A stretch of 5,172 nucleotides of DNA from contig JAUVLX010000266.1 of the NCBI GenBank assembly GCA_030600525.1, positions 1 through 5,172 on the forward strand. Direction: 5' to 3'. Source of the DNA: Desulfobulbus sp. (GTDB lineage Bacteria > Desulfobacterota > Desulfobulbia > Desulfobulbales > Desulfobulbaceae). How positions within the stretch are numbered: the stretch's first letter is position 1; each line of letters opens with the position of its first letter. The notes under the pieces were generated by a model. The model did no database searches and had not been told where the DNA came from. It saw only the letters and a list, made by a program, of their open reading frames with translations. Both the position numbers and the translations under genes were made by a program. Shown here in pieces: positions 4,688 to 5,172 of this stretch.

Positions 4688-4780
4688 AAAAATAATCCTC
4701 GGAATATCAAATATATGCCTGTGGTTATTTTTTCAGCATGCCTCGACCTTAAACGAAAATCCTAGTAAATTAACAGACTC
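4640..4780. mobile_element. 141-bp MITE-like element with long imperfect terminal inverted repeats
   Basis: The left end GAGTCTGTTGATTTACT (4640-4656) matches the reverse complement of the right end (4764-4780) at 16 of 17 positions. Further in, ATGCTGAAAAAATAA (4681-4695) is matched perfectly by TTATTTTTTCAGCAT (4725-4739). Both arms are exactly 56 bases and enclose a 29-base centre. Between the two conserved blocks the arms share only TTTTCG, offset by one base. The flanking dinucleotide AT is present on both sides (4638-4639 and 4781-4782), either a 2-bp target duplication or an extra pair of the repeat. No transposase is encoded. The arms can also fold into a long hairpin in RNA, so it may act as a bidirectional terminator. 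It interrupts the 3' end of the transporter remnant. Confidence 0.65.
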
Positions 4781-4802
4781 ATTCTTTTGTAGAAAAGAAA
4801 AC

Positions 4803-4922
4803 CTATTGCTTGCGCAGCTCCATGAAAAGAATACGTATTTGTGTCTGGATGGCAGCATCCGGGCTAGGGTAGGCTTGCCAGAGTAACTCGCCGTAAGCAG
4901 GGCTACCCATTCTCCAGCATTG
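4803..4922 (-). pseudogene. Protein-like minus-strand fragment of unknown family
   Basis: Read on the minus strand from 4922, after an in-frame TAG (4925-4923), the frame gives QCWRMGSPAYGELLWQAYPS and then PDAAIQTQIRILFMELRKQ, ending at TAG 4805-4803. The composition (aromatic and hydrophobic residues spaced as in an alpha-helical domain, few rare residues) looks strongly coding, unlike the overlapping plus-strand frame. The only ATG in the upstream part (4910) would give 35 residues and has no ribosome-binding site. I take it to be the C-terminal remnant of a gene whose upstream part is lost. It lies between the inverted-repeat element and the ArsR promoter. The family is not recognised. 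Confidence 0.4.
4867..4908. repeat. Imperfect inverted repeat GGGTAG...CTACCC
   Basis: GGGTAG (4867-4872) pairs with CTACCC (4903-4908), and CTTGC (4874-4878) can pair partly with GCAGG (4898-4902). The loop is about 20 bases with no T-run after it. It lies inside the minus-strand protein-like fragment, so it may have no role of its own. Confidence 0.2.
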
Positions 4923-4967
4923 CTATTGGAAGTGATTTCTTTGATTATGTATAGTGATGGTTAGCCC

Positions 4968-4996
4968 TTGTCGAAAAAAAGGGTGGTGATTACATT
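4968..4996 (+). promoter_or_regulatory. Candidate promoter of the ArsR-family gene
   Basis: TTGTCG (4968-4973), a 17-base spacer and TACATT (4991-4996), each 4 of 6 to consensus. An overlapping TATAAA (4996-5001) is a better -10 but has no well-spaced -35. The A-run 4974-4980 lies in the spacer. It is the only plausible promoter between the remnants and the ArsR start. Confidence 0.35.
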
Positions 4997-5002
4997 ATAA
5001 AT

Positions 5003-5028
5003 AACGTATGAACGTGTGCGCATATGTT
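5003..5028. promoter_or_regulatory. ArsR/SmtB-operator-like inverted repeat
   Basis: AACGTATG (5003-5010) and CATATGTT (5021-5028) are inverted copies with one mismatch, separated by 10 bases. The inner TATGAAC resembles half-sites of SmtB/CadC-type operators. It lies just downstream of the -10 candidates and immediately upstream of the ribosome-binding site, where a bound repressor would block transcription. This is the usual autoregulatory arrangement for the family. Identity as the operator is inferred. Confidence 0.45.
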
Positions 5029-5044
5029 GACAAAAGGAGAGGTT

Positions 5045-5172
5045 ATGAATGATGTAGTATGTGACCAGCAAGCTCCCTTGGAGGAGATACGCGGCAAGTT
5101 ACCTCTAGAGGGGGAAATGCAGGAACTTGCCAATTTTTTTAAAGTTTTTGGCGAGCTTAGTCGAATCAGAAT
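5045..5172 (+). CDS. ArsR/SmtB-family metalloregulator, N-terminal part (continues beyond window)
   Basis: 42 complete codons are visible. After a variable, acidic N-terminal segment with one Cys-Asp pair (VVCD, residues 4-7), the residues ELANFFKVFGELSRIRI match the first helices of the ArsR winged helix-turn-helix domain, where relatives read L-A-x-L-F-K-A-L-G-D-P-T-R-L-R-I-L. Such proteins are dimeric cytoplasmic repressors released by metal ions (Zn, Cd, As, Ni and others) and normally repress their own operon. The start is firm: AAGGAG at 5034-5039 lies five bases before the ATG. The metal-binding residues of the recognition helix or C-terminus are outside the window, so the inducer cannot be named. 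The genes it controls should follow on the right. Confidence 0.85.
   Translation, partial: MNDVVCDQQAPLEEIRGKLPLEGEMQELANFFKVFGELSRIR

Noticed and set aside
4581..4886. 101-codon plus-strand ORF across the inverted-repeat element
   Set aside because: It overlaps the better transporter frame, crosses both arms of the MITE-like element and is antisense to the protein-like minus-strand fragment. It has no ribosome-binding site and its composition is not coding-like.
5027..5032. Perfect TTGACA -35 box just before the ArsR gene
   Set aside because: It lies a few bases before the ribosome-binding site, and no -10 box follows at 16-18 bases, so any transcript would start inside the gene. It more likely belongs to the operator/leader.
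1..5172. CRISPR array, rRNA or phage structural genes
   Set aside because: No regularly spaced direct repeats, rRNA motifs or recognisable phage proteins are visible on either strand.

Overview
The window looks like a chromosomal segment from a Gram-negative bacterium, most likely a Desulfobacterota (deltaproteobacterial sulfate-reducer type) lineage. This rests on the look of the CysM-CysRS fusion protein, the MarR sequence and the CPCP-motif transporter remnant. No marker gene is present and the assignment is from memory of these families, so it is tentative.

Left part (1-2640, + strand): the 3' end of an unrecognised gene, a strong hairpin straddling its stop codon, then one intact 772-codon gene. 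That gene joins a complete PLP-dependent cysteine synthase (CysM/CysK type) to a full-length cysteinyl-tRNA-synthetase-like half. The synthase half keeps its catalytic motifs. The synthetase half keeps the zinc/cysteine-binding residues, but every ATP-handling signature is altered: HIGH is NVAH, KMSKS is KMSED, and HGGG is HTAS. This is the most interesting item in the window. It reads as a cysteine-making enzyme carrying a cysteine-binding, possibly non-charging, synthetase domain. It is followed by a terminator-like hairpin.

Middle (2641-3400): a complete tRNA-Arg(TCT) with encoded CCA and a good Rho-independent terminator. A minus-strand group of small single-pass membrane proteins (65 and 46 codons, with a doubtful 26-codon ORF between) converges on it and has its own terminator at 2810-2837, so the two units are insulated. 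Their function is not recognisable.

Right part (3400-4960): a graveyard. A MarR-family regulator (minus) carries both an in-frame amber codon and a one-base frameshift. The divergent membrane transporter (plus) survives only as frameshifted pieces of its C-terminal half. The shared upstream region still has MarR-operator-like CTAG palindromes two helical turns apart. The 3' end of the transporter remnant runs into a previously unlabelled 141-bp element with symmetric 56-bp imperfect inverted arms, which looks like a MITE. Two further short, protein-like open stretches without good starts lie on the minus strand.

Right edge (4968-5172): a promoter-like region and inverted repeat, then the start of an intact ArsR/SmtB-family metalloregulator that runs off the window.
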